From: a virus
IMG/VR virus record: IMGVR_UViG_3300036900_000181
Span: 1-39,837 of that record
Reading direction: 5' to 3' (one strand)
DNA length: 39,837 bases
The notes beneath the pieces are model-generated. The model did no database searches. It saw nothing but the letters and a program-made list of their open reading frames with translations, and had not been told where the DNA came from. A program made the translations under genes and the position numbers. Positions 30,545 to 35,760 of this stretch are shown in pieces; position 1 is the first letter of the stretch, and each line of letters starts with the position of its first letter.

Positions 30545-30972
30545 AATTCATTCTTGAGGGAGAGCCCATACCGCAATGTAGGCATAGAACTTTCAGGAGA
30601 AATGGCAAGAACGTCAACTATGATCCAAATGCTTCTCACAAGAACTATGTTAAGATGCAGATGGGCAGAATCGTCATGAATGACCCGTATTTGCCTTATA
30701 AGGACTTTTACTATGTGTCATTGATATTCTGGTTCTCCATCCCAAAAAGCGACTCCAAAGCTAAAAGAAAGGCTAAACTGGGAGGTCTAATTCAGCATAC
30801 GAGCAAGCCCGACCTTGACAATCTTGAAAAAGGTGTCTTAGATTCCATGAGTGGAGTGCTTTTTTCAGATGACAGAAAAGTCGTGAAATTACAATCTGAA
30901 AAGAGATGGGCAGAGAAAGGTTACACAGAAATTGAGATAAACGGATTTAATCACGAGAAATCAGATGGATGA
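30541..30972 (+). CDS. rusA: RusA-like Holliday junction resolvase, 143 aa
   Basis: Matches RusA in size and motifs: E-G-E-P-I-P-Q-C-R-H-R at the N-terminus, and the catalytic K-P-D-L-D-N-L-E-K-G-V-L-D-S-M at 89-103 with aspartates D91, D93 and probably D101, then S-D-D-R-K-V at 109-114. RusA cuts four-way junctions, which arise here from the ERF/exonuclease recombination and need removal before packaging. It starts and ends with short overlaps with its neighbours. Confidence 0.9.
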   Translation: MKFILEGEPIPQCRHRTFRRNGKNVNYDPNASHKNYVKMQMGRIVMNDPYLPYKDFYYVSLIFWFSIPKSDSKAKRKAKLGGLIQHTSKPDLDNLEKGVLDSMSGVLFSDDRKVVKLQSEKRWAEKGYTEIEINGFNHEKSDG

Positions 30973-31183
30973 AGAAGTAGACGTAACCGCAGAATTATAC
31001 GCTCTAAAAAGCATTTATGAGCACAACCTAGATCCTTTAGCTTTAACAGCCAGGACTAACCTCAATACGATGATCTACTATTTCGAGAAATTTCTTGAAT
31101 CTCACAGAAATTACGAAGAAACAAAATGTGACTTACAAAAACTAAACAAAAAGCTCACAGAGCTAGGAGAAATTGATGAATAG
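30965..31183 (+). CDS. Hypothetical helical protein, 72 aa
   Basis: Unknown family. Entirely helical, with an acidic start (M-D-E-E-V-D-V-T-A-E-L-Y) and C-terminal heptad-like repeats (L-Q-K-L-N-K-K-L-T-E-L). Overlaps the resolvase stop by 8 bases and the lipoprotein start by 8. Possibly an accessory to the preceding replication genes. Confidence 0.6.
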   Translation: MDEEVDVTAELYALKSIYEHNLDPLALTARTNLNTMIYYFEKFLESHRNYEETKCDLQKLNKKLTELGEIDE

Positions 31184-31334
31184 CCTAAACGGACTACTAG
31201 TATTTGCAATGCTGACATCCTGCAACGGATTTTCTACAGGAATCTCAACAGCACTGAAACTCGAACATACAGTTGAATCAGCAATAGAATCAGCAGAGCA
31301 GGCCGTTGTCGAGGATCCTGCAGTAAAAGTATGA
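31176..31334 (+). CDS. Predicted small lipoprotein, 52 aa
   Basis: Signal peptide of about 15 residues with lipobox L-T-S-C (C16), then a 36-residue mature peptide rich in A, E, S and T. Its stop overlaps the start of a 39-residue membrane protein. An outer-membrane lipoprotein beside small inner-membrane proteins is the arrangement of two-component spanins (Rz/Rz1), but the mature peptide lacks the proline-rich character of Rz1. Too short for a standard gene call, but the signal is clear. Confidence 0.6.
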   Translation: MNSLNGLLVFAMLTSCNGFSTGISTALKLEHTVESAIESAEQAVVEDPAVKV

Positions 31335-31450
31335 GAAAATGGCTTACCAAGGTTAACATATGTTTTATTTTGTCGTTGGTGGCATATGTGTTTATGGGAT
31401 TTTCCGTTGTTATCTTGATAGCTTACATTGTAAATCTGTGGACAACATAG
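31331..31450 (+). CDS. Small membrane protein, 39 aa
   Basis: One hydrophobic helix of about 25 residues (F-I-L-S-L-V-A-Y-V-F-M-G-F) after a short basic N-terminus, with almost no other part. It starts at an ATGA overlap with the lipoprotein. Candidate holin-like or spanin-like peptide. Its frame overlaps the 58-residue frame at 31360, so one of the two may be spurious. Confidence 0.45.
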   Translation: MRKWLTKVNICFILSLVAYVFMGFSVVILIAYIVNLWTT

Positions 31451-31536
31451 AGCAGCAGCTAAAAGAGATAAACGATAGCCTATACAGCATCAAAGTGAGA
31501 TTTAAGCATGAGAAAGATGACTCAGTTAGAAAATAA
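31360..31536 (+). CDS. Alternative overlapping membrane/coiled-coil peptide, 58 aa
   Basis: A second frame over the same bases, with AAGG 7 bases before its ATG. It has an N-terminal hydrophobic stretch (F-Y-F-V-V-G-G-I-C-V-Y) followed by a charged helix (N-I-E-Q-Q-L-K-E-I-N-D-S-L). The anchored coiled-coil form resembles an i-spanin. Its end overlaps the next gene by 29 bases. If real, it and the 39-residue peptide would be read from overlapping frames. Confidence 0.45.
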   Translation: MFYFVVGGICVYGIFRCYLDSLHCKSVDNIEQQLKEINDSLYSIKVRFKHEKDDSVRK

Positions 31537-31708
31537 CTGCAACACTTATCCAGCATGGGTATGCGGTCAATGTGCAGTAGCTCATGGAGGAATATGGGCT
31601 AAAGGGCATGTAGCTACGTTTCACGATGGTCCATGCGGGTGGTGTGGCGAGAATAGAGCTGTGACCGAGCCAAAAGATTACGGATACCCTATATATGATG
31701 GTGAATGA
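31508..31708 (+). CDS. Conserved phage CxxC protein, 66 aa
   Basis: A small zinc-binding type protein: W-V-C-G-Q-C-A-V-A-H-G-G, then H-D-G-P-C-G-W-C-G and a C-terminal A-V-T-E-P-K-D-Y-G-Y-P. I recall short phage proteins from replication regions with this C-terminal T-E-P-x-D-Y/F-G-Y-P segment; their role is unknown. Stop and next start overlap (ATGA). An internal ATG at 31517 is an alternative start. Confidence 0.7.
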   Translation: MRKMTQLENNCNTYPAWVCGQCAVAHGGIWAKGHVATFHDGPCGWCGENRAVTEPKDYGYPIYDGE

Positions 31709-31842
31709 TGGACAAAAAGATTAGAGCTATTGAGAAGATCAATAAGCATGAAGGTAAAGAGCTAAAATCTCTTGAGAAGGCTGACAAAAAAAGAGACAAA
31801 GAATGCGAGGCCGGAAAGAAAGTTTTGCGAAAAAAGTCGTAG
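31708..31842 (+). CDS. Lysine-rich small protein, 44 aa
   Basis: Starts one base into the previous stop (TGATG). Almost wholly K, E, D and R with a single cysteine; predicted helix. It ends inside the promoter of the structured RNA locus. Function unknown; resembles the tiny lysine-rich peptide near the portal only in composition. Confidence 0.5.
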   Translation: MDKKIRAIEKINKHEGKELKSLEKADKKRDKECEAGKKVLRKKS

Positions 31843-31868
31843 AAATCTAATCCCGAATCTGCTATACT
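31840..31868 (+). promoter_or_regulatory. Promoter of the structured RNA locus
   Basis: TAGAAA (31840-31845, 4 of 6), 17 bases, TATACT (31863-31868, 5 of 6). Predicted start near 31875, two bases before the first RNA stem. Confidence 0.55.
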
Positions 31869-31874
31869 ATTAGT

Positions 31875-32066
31875 TTAGAGACTCTGGCGATTTGGAGGTA
31901 ACAACAACGTTTGTTGTTCGTTCTTAGTGACGCATACTAAGTTCGCGTGAGTCTCTATTATTTTAGGGCCAGCGACACTGATAACGGTTTATCAGTCGTA
32001 GAGGTTTACACGTTGGCTCTTAGCCCCTCATAACTTTGCTGTAAATGGAGTTCGAGGGGCTTTTTG
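31875..32066 (+). ncRNA. Candidate three-domain structured RNA, about 190 nt
   Basis: Domain A: AGAGACTC (31877-31884) pairs with GAGTCTCT (31949-31956) and encloses two hairpins, AACAACAA/TTGTTGTT (31900-31918) and CTTAGT/ACTAAG (31923-31941). Domain B: AGGGCCAGCG (31965-31974) pairs with CGTTGGCTCT (32011-32020, two G-U) and encloses ACTGATAA-CGGT-TTATCAGT (31977-31996) and a small GTA/TAC stem. Domain C is the terminator. No open frame of useful size crosses it. It is not a tRNA or tmRNA by arm lengths. It may regulate host or phage mRNAs. Confidence 0.65.
32022..32065 (+). terminator. Terminator of the structured RNA
   Basis: AGCCCCTC (32022-32029) pairs perfectly with GAGGGGCT (32054-32061). 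An inner AACT/AGTT (32032-32035 with 32049-32052) adds a short second stem, and TTTTT follows. Confidence 0.85.
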
Positions 32067-32078
32067 ATTTATACCCAC

Positions 32079-32100
32079 TTATACCTGAAATCAGGTATAA
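32079..32100. promoter_or_regulatory. Perfect 22-bp palindrome before the small membrane genes
   Basis: TTATACCTGA (32079-32088), AA, TCAGGTATAA (32091-32100). It lies between the RNA terminator and the next gene and overlaps a possible -10 (TATAAC, 32096-32101), so it looks like an operator for a dimeric regulator. Confidence 0.5.
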
Positions 32101-32132
32101 CCATGCATAACTTAGGATAACTGGAGGTTGCT

Positions 32133-32327
32133 ATGATCAAACAAGAACTGGCAGACAAGGAAACGATTGAGTTTAGGAAAGTCCACAGAGACTCTGGCAT
32201 ATCAACGAAAGAATTTATAAAGCTCATGTCTCTAATAACCATCGTTTTTTTTTGCTTTACTCTATGTGAGGCAAGTCATGATAAGGCTGCTGATAGAGAA
32301 AAAGCAACTAGAGAGACTTGCGCATGA
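32133..32327 (+). CDS. Small membrane protein, 64 aa
   Basis: Strong ribosome site (GGAGG) before the ATG. A charged N-terminal 30 residues precede one hydrophobic segment (L-M-S-L-I-T-I-V-F-F-C-F-T-L-C), then a short charged tail. An internal start at 32226 would make a 33-residue signal-peptide-like product. It overlaps the next gene by 4 bases. Contains the 12-mer also found in the structured RNA. Candidate holin or antiholin; not provable. Confidence 0.55.
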   Translation: MIKQELADKETIEFRKVHRDSGISTKEFIKLMSLITIVFFCFTLCEASHDKAADREKATRETCA

Positions 32328-32473
32328 ATATAACTGAAGAAGAAGCTAGAAATCTGAAAGAAAATCTAGAGTATGCAATAAAAAATCATATGATACGCTC
32401 TTTTTGGGGTGGAGTTATCATATCTTCTTTGATCTGGATGAGTATTATATTTTTTAGTTGGTTTTTTAGATGA
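32324..32473 (+). CDS. Small tail-anchored membrane protein, 49 aa
   Basis: Charged, helical N-terminal half (E-E-E-A-R-N-L-K-E-N-L-E-Y-A) and a C-terminal membrane helix (W-G-G-V-I-I-S-S-L-I-W-M-S-I-I-F-F). It begins and ends with ATGA overlaps. Possibly a lysis or membrane-remodelling peptide together with its neighbour at 32133. Confidence 0.6.
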   Translation: MNITEEEARNLKENLEYAIKNHMIRSFWGGVIISSLIWMSIIFFSWFFR

Positions 32474-32655
32474 AAGATAATCCTGACATATTGTGTGATG
32501 ACTGCTTTGAATTTGATAAAAGATTCTCAGGCGATGGATTTCGCTTAGATTTTATGACAGTCTGCAATTGTTCAGAAGAAGATGTGCTGGAAAGAAAGAA
32601 AAGATTGGTACTTGACAAGCGAAATGACGATTTAGAAAAAGATAGTACTAATTAG
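32470..32655 (+). CDS. Small cysteine-containing protein, 61 aa
   Basis: Hydrophilic and acidic with C-D-D-C at residues 9-12 and C-N-C near 32-34, suggesting metal binding; the C-terminal 25 residues are a charged helix. Family not recognised. It starts at an ATGA overlap, so it belongs to the small-gene operon. Confidence 0.6.
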   Translation: MKDNPDILCDDCFEFDKRFSGDGFRLDFMTVCNCSEEDVLERKKRLVLDKRNDDLEKDSTN

Positions 32656-32691
32656 TTGAAAACATAAGTATAATTATCAGACGTTAAAAAC

Positions 32692-33117
32692 ATGACCGAT
32701 TCAGAAAAAGACAGAATACAAACTATACAATCCTTTATTGAAAGATGCAACTCTGAATTAAAGAAAGAAGTTGATAAGCTTGATCAGAAAAATAAAGAAG
32801 GGTATTTCAAACACAACAGGTTGAGAAGTTCCAAGGAAAATAGAAAAAAATATGATCAATCTGAAAAAGGAAAGGAAGCTAGAAAGCGTGTGGCAAAACT
32901 CAGACAAGAAAGATTCCTGAAAGCCTGCGAAGGAGTTCGATGGGAAGAAATGCGATTAATCAAATACTTCTACAGAAATTGCCCTAAAGGATATGAAGTC
33001 GATCACATAATCCCAATATCTAAAGGTGGCACTCACACACTTTCTAATCTACAATATTTGAAGCCAAGGCAGAACAGAAGGAAAGCTGGCCGAACAGATT
33101 GGGAATTTGAGGAATAA
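32692..33117 (+). CDS. HNH endonuclease, 141 aa
   Basis: A basic, helical N-terminal 95 residues, then an HNH domain: Y-E-V-D-H-I-I-P-I-S-K-G-G-T-H-T-L-S-N-L-Q-Y-L with D104-H105, N119 and N128 (R-Q-N-R-R-K). The usual zinc cysteine pairs are missing. In phages such enzymes are homing endonucleases or aid packaging next to terminase genes. A TATAAT box lies 17 bases upstream (32669-32674) with no Shine-Dalgarno site between, so it may be separately expressed. Confidence 0.85.
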   Translation: MTDSEKDRIQTIQSFIERCNSELKKEVDKLDQKNKEGYFKHNRLRSSKENRKKYDQSEKGKEARKRVAKLRQERFLKACEGVRWEEMRLIKYFYRNCPKGYEVDHIIPISKGGTHTLSNLQYLKPRQNRRKAGRTDWEFEE

Positions 33118-33369
33118 ATGGACCCTAACACATTAGTTTTACATTCCATCGTTCAAGGCTACACGATCGCAACGATATTGTTTCCGCATGAATGCGGCGG
33201 AAAGACCATGAATTTATTTGAAACAACGATATGGGCAACCGAAAGAGAAACCAACGGTAAATTGCTAAATGAAATCCGGAAGATCACAGCTAGCAAAAGC
33301 CAAGCGTACTTTAATCACTTAGAGCTAAAACATCTAGCCGTCACATCATGGAATATACCAAAAAAATGA
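33118..33369 (+). CDS. Hypothetical protein, 83 aa
   Basis: Start directly follows the HNH stop, with GAGGAA as ribosome site. Mostly helical with one H-E-C-G-G segment. No recognised family or membrane segment. Its stop overlaps the following start (ATGA). Confidence 0.55.
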   Translation: MDPNTLVLHSIVQGYTIATILFPHECGGKTMNLFETTIWATERETNGKLLNEIRKITASKSQAYFNHLELKHLAVTSWNIPKK

Positions 33370-33554
33370 TCCAACTTGAATTATTCGAACAAGACGAAAC
33401 CACAATACTGCGTCACAAATTTAACGCTCTGAAAGAAAGCCAAGACAAGATACGTAAATCATTGTACGCTAGGAATGGAGAGCTTCAGAAAAAGTATGAT
33501 GATCTTCTGCAGCGTATGGAAATCTTGGAGAGGTATATATGCACAATCCAGTAA
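33366..33554 (+). CDS. Small coiled-coil protein, 62 aa
   Basis: Start at 33366 makes the usual ATGA overlap; an upstream in-frame ATG at 33348 has no ribosome site. The product is a continuous charged helix with heptad spacing (L-K-E-S-Q-D-K-I-R-K-S-L-Y, L-Q-K-K-Y-D-D-L-L-Q-R-M-E-I-L). Probably an oligomerising accessory protein. Confidence 0.55.
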   Translation: MIQLELFEQDETTILRHKFNALKESQDKIRKSLYARNGELQKKYDDLLQRMEILERYICTIQ

Positions 33555-33558
33555 GGTC

Positions 33559-33804
33559 ATGTTGACATGCGATGGCGAACATCTAGGAATGTCAGAGTCT
33601 TGGCACATGATAACGATAAGTTTATCTAAACAATACAACGAAAATTGCCCATGTTGGCAACGGCAGCCTTTTTCGATAACTTTCTGCAAAAATGATTATT
33701 CTGTAAAGATACGATGTGCCATAAAAACAGAGATATGCGTAAAATCATTTGAGAAGACAGAGCAGAAAATCGAAGAGCTCTATAAAAGGTTCTATAATAT
33801 ATGA
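33559..33804 (+). CDS. Hypothetical protein, 81 aa
   Basis: The start at 33559 is chosen because it lies after the previous stop; upstream in-frame codons overlap another gene. Residues about 1-60 are beta-rich with five cysteines; the C-terminus is helical. Shine-Dalgarno spacing is short (AAGG two bases before ATG), so translation may be coupled. Stop overlaps the next start (ATGA). Confidence 0.5.
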   Translation: MLTCDGEHLGMSESWHMITISLSKQYNENCPCWQRQPFSITFCKNDYSVKIRCAIKTEICVKSFEKTEQKIEELYKRFYNI

Positions 33805-33947
33805 TTGAAAAAGATGAAATACAAGCAATTGAGCCTGTGAAAGCACCTCCTGATTTGTTGAAGTCGCTTCAGGAAGAATTGGATTGGAGAAATAGCATGT
33901 TAGGAATCGCAGAAGATTTATTAGGAAAAAAGAAGAAAAATGACTGA
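33801..33947 (+). CDS. Small acidic/basic peptide, 48 aa
   Basis: A short helical protein (L-L-K-S-L-Q-E-E-L-D-W-R-N) with a lysine tail, starting at an ATGA overlap and overlapping the ParB-like gene by 8 bases. Not recognised. Confidence 0.5.
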   Translation: MIEKDEIQAIEPVKAPPDLLKSLQEELDWRNSMLGIAEDLLGKKKKND

Positions 33948-34410
33948 AAATATCCCCATAAAAAACCTCACACTTCTTGAACGAAACCCTCGCAAGATCA
34001 CAAAAGAGCAAATGGCCAAGCTATGCAAAAGCATCGAAGAAGATCCAGAATTTTTGCGTGGAAGACCTATACTCGTAAACTGCGTCGATGGCAAGCATAT
34101 TGTATACGCTGGCAATCAACGTGTGAGAGCCGCGAAATCATTAAAAATGAAAGAAATCCCATGTCTGGTAGAGAAAGATCTATCCGAAGATGTAATGAGA
34201 AAGAGGATTGTTCTAGATAATCAACACTTCGGACAATGGGATTTCGACATCCTCGCAAATGAATTTGAAGTTGATATGCTGATTAACTGCGGTTTCGAAG
34301 CATCGGACTTGATAGGGCCTATACACGAAATTGAAGAATCTGATATAGATGGAGAAAAAGGCAAAGAGAAGGCTGCTAAAACATGTCCGCACTGCAACGG
34401 AATTCTTTAA
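33940..34410 (+). CDS. ParB-like nuclease-fold protein, 156 aa
   Basis: The N-terminal 100 residues match ParB/sulfiredoxin-fold proteins of phages: N-P-R-K-I at 16-20, R-P-I-L-V-N at 42-47, and the signature Y-A-G-N-Q-R-V-R-A-A at 56-65. L-D-N-Q-H-F-G-Q-W-D-F-D-I-L-A follows at 92-106, a segment I associate with phage ParB-like proteins that often lie near methylase or terminase genes. A CxxC (C-P-H-C) close to the C-terminus may bind zinc. Function could be DNA nicking or CTP-dependent DNA binding. It lies just upstream of the terminase genes. Confidence 0.8.
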   Translation: MTENIPIKNLTLLERNPRKITKEQMAKLCKSIEEDPEFLRGRPILVNCVDGKHIVYAGNQRVRAAKSLKMKEIPCLVEKDLSEDVMRKRIVLDNQHFGQWDFDILANEFEVDMLINCGFEASDLIGPIHEIEESDIDGEKGKEKAAKTCPHCNGIL

Positions 34411-34634
34411 GGAAGCTTTATAGGAAAAATTGCGAGAATTGCGAAGCCTCTTTTGAAGCAGCCACAGCTAGATATTGCAGCAAAGAGTGCCGTACAGCGA
34501 GAGACAAAGGCGGAAAAACCTACGATGAAAAGCGTTTAGAGATTATATCTAGATGCAATGCAAGATGGTTGAAAGAAGGGCAGAAGAAAAGAGTTCAATT
34601 AGATCCCAAATACTATAATATGACAACTTATTGA
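34383..34634 (+). CDS. Small zinc-finger protein, 83 aa
   Basis: Overlaps the ParB-like gene by 28 bases. Shows C-E-N-C near residues 17-20 and Y-C-S-K-E-C near 32-37, a likely treble-clef zinc finger like those in the proteins at 37075 and 37987. The rest is basic. It could bind DNA near the terminase genes. Confidence 0.6.
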   Translation: MSALQRNSLRKLYRKNCENCEASFEAATARYCSKECRTARDKGGKTYDEKRLEIISRCNARWLKEGQKKRVQLDPKYYNMTTY

Positions 34635-34638
34635 TACT

Positions 34639-35079
34639 ATGGCAGAAGCTTGGAAACCAGATCATAATCACGTAAAACACGCATTTGTTCAAAATAGAGG
34701 AAATGTTGCAGCTAGCGCAAGAAATCTTAATATAGCTAGAGAAACATTATTTAGATATATTAGTAAGAATAAAGATTTGCAAGAAGCATTAGATGAGTCT
34801 AGAGAAATACAGTCGCAAGACGAACTTGAACTAGCTATTTCTCTTAACTATCTTTTTATGCAGAATTATAAAGAAAACCCTTCTCTAGCTTCTAAGCATG
34901 TTATTTTCACCCTTGAGCGAAAAGGTCATACTAGAGGTTATCTTAGAGACACATCGGATATAAGTTTAAATAAAGATTTAGAAATGAAATTTGATGGTTC
35001 TATGGCTCAAGTATTGTCTTTGCTATCTCCTGAACGAAATATAGATGATAGCAATATCAACAGTGAAACGAAGTCATAG
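34639..35079 (+). CDS. Putative terminase small subunit, 146 aa
   Basis: Starts with a DNA-binding helix-turn-helix: V-K-H-A-F-V-Q-N-R-G-N-V-A-A-S-A-R-N-L-N-I-A-R-E-T-L-F-R-Y-I-S (residues about 12-45). A central helical oligomerisation region follows. This matches small terminase subunits, which recognise the packaging start on concatemeric DNA. The gene lies before the large subunit, separated by a minus-strand cassette. No strong ribosome site is visible; the previous stop is 4 bases upstream. Its last 73 bases overlap the minus-strand gene. Confidence 0.7.
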   Translation: MAEAWKPDHNHVKHAFVQNRGNVAASARNLNIARETLFRYISKNKDLQEALDESREIQSQDELELAISLNYLFMQNYKENPSLASKHVIFTLERKGHTRGYLRDTSDISLNKDLEMKFDGSMAQVLSLLSPERNIDDSNINSETKS

Positions 35080-35372
35080 TGGTTGATCGCAACGATCATC
35101 GCTTGTTTTGGCATCTCTTCAATCCGCGCAATCATTTCATCTAAAGCCCTCAGGAAGTCTTCACGAGTAACTTTAGGCGCATCTTGTATTTTTGGCACAA
35201 TCACATTGCCTTCATCATCTACACGCAAGAAATTAGCCCAATTGATTGCACTACAACCAAGTAAATCACCTCCTGACACGCTTATCTGTCCGCATTTGCA
35301 GGACACTTCACCTTTACGGTCTACGCTCTCAATTATTGATTCGCATTGTTTGCATTTCGCTCTATTCCTCAT
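35007..35372 (-). CDS. Small zinc-binding protein (DUF7695-like), 121 aa (minus strand)
   Basis: The ATG at 35372 overlaps the upstream stop by 11 bases and has GGGAG upstream; an in-frame ATG at 35396 is less likely. The N-terminus M-R-N-R-A-K-C-K-Q-C-E-S-I-I-E-S, then G-E-V-S-C-K-C-G-Q-I-S-V-S-G-G is the pattern of a small phage zinc-ribbon family that I believe is DUF7695. The rest is helical and hydrophilic. Last gene of a minus-strand cassette between the terminase genes. Confidence 0.7.
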   Translation of the reverse strand: MRNRAKCKQCESIIESVDRKGEVSCKCGQISVSGGDLLGCSAINWANFLRVDDEGNVIVPKIQDAPKVTREDFLRALDEMIARIEEMPKQAMIVAINHYDFVSLLILLSSIFRSGDSKDNT

Positions 35373-35592
35373 CTTTAATTTCTCCCAATAAATCAAACAC
35401 TTTCCTATGGTCTCCGCTATCTACACATTTGGCGAATTCTTCATATAAATTAACACTCATTGTTTGTTTCAACTCCCCAGCGAACTTTTGGAAATAAGAA
35501 TTCATGGCCCTGCCTCGACAGACTTTGCATCCACTTTTCACGGAGTCATCTTCAACAACTTCACCGCATCCTATGCACAGCCATTTATTCAT
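35362..35592 (-). CDS. Zinc-ribbon miniprotein with extension, 76 aa (minus strand)
   Basis: The first 28 residues are a zinc ribbon (N-K-W-L-C-I-G-C-G-E-V-V-E-D-D, then G-C-K-V-C-R-G-R) closely related to the next gene upstream. A helical tail follows (Q-K-F-A-G-E-L-K-Q-T). The start overlaps the upstream stop by 8 bases. Probably arose by tandem duplication. Confidence 0.7.
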   Translation of the reverse strand: MNKWLCIGCGEVVEDDSVKSGCKVCRGRAMNSYFQKFAGELKQTMSVNLYEEFAKCVDSGDHRKVFDLLGEIKDEE

Positions 35593-35731
35593 CTTCGTCC
35601 TCTTTTTTTATATATTCACCATATCTATTCCAAAATTCTTCAGTCACTCTGCGCCTGCAAGCCATGCATCCGGCTTGGATGCAATCGTCTTCAACAACTT
35701 TACCGCACCCAATACATAACCATTTGCTCAT
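35585..35731 (-). CDS. Zinc-ribbon miniprotein paralogue, 48 aa (minus strand)
   Basis: Encodes S-K-W-L-C-I-G-C-G-K-V-V-E-D-D followed by G-C-M-A-C-R-R-R, matching the downstream gene at the same positions, then a short acidic tail. The ribosome site is a good AGGAGAG. First gene of the minus-strand cassette; its start lies 30 bases from the divergent terminase gene. Function unknown; nucleic-acid or protein binding is likely. Confidence 0.7.
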   Translation of the reverse strand: MSKWLCIGCGKVVEDDCIQAGCMACRRRVTEEFWNRYGEYIKKEDEDE

Positions 35732-35752
35732 AATTAAGCTCTCCTGTATATA
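35724..35752 (+). promoter_or_regulatory. Possible promoter of terL
   Basis: TTGCTC (35724-35729, 3 of 6), 17 bases, TATATA (35747-35752, 5 of 6). Predicted start 35759-35760, one or two bases before the ATG. No strong ribosome site precedes the gene. The -35 is weak, so this is tentative. Confidence 0.3.
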
Positions 35753-35760
35753 CAGAGACT

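Noticed and set aside
32022-32061. tRNA-like ending (7-bp stem and GTTCGAG) at the end of the structured RNA
   Set aside because: Only 40 nt separate the arms, with no D or anticodon arm; it is a terminator hairpin.
33475-33558. Longer N-terminus for the gene ending at 33804
   Set aside because: It would overlap the coiled-coil gene by 80 bases without a ribosome site; the start after the previous stop is simpler, although not certain.
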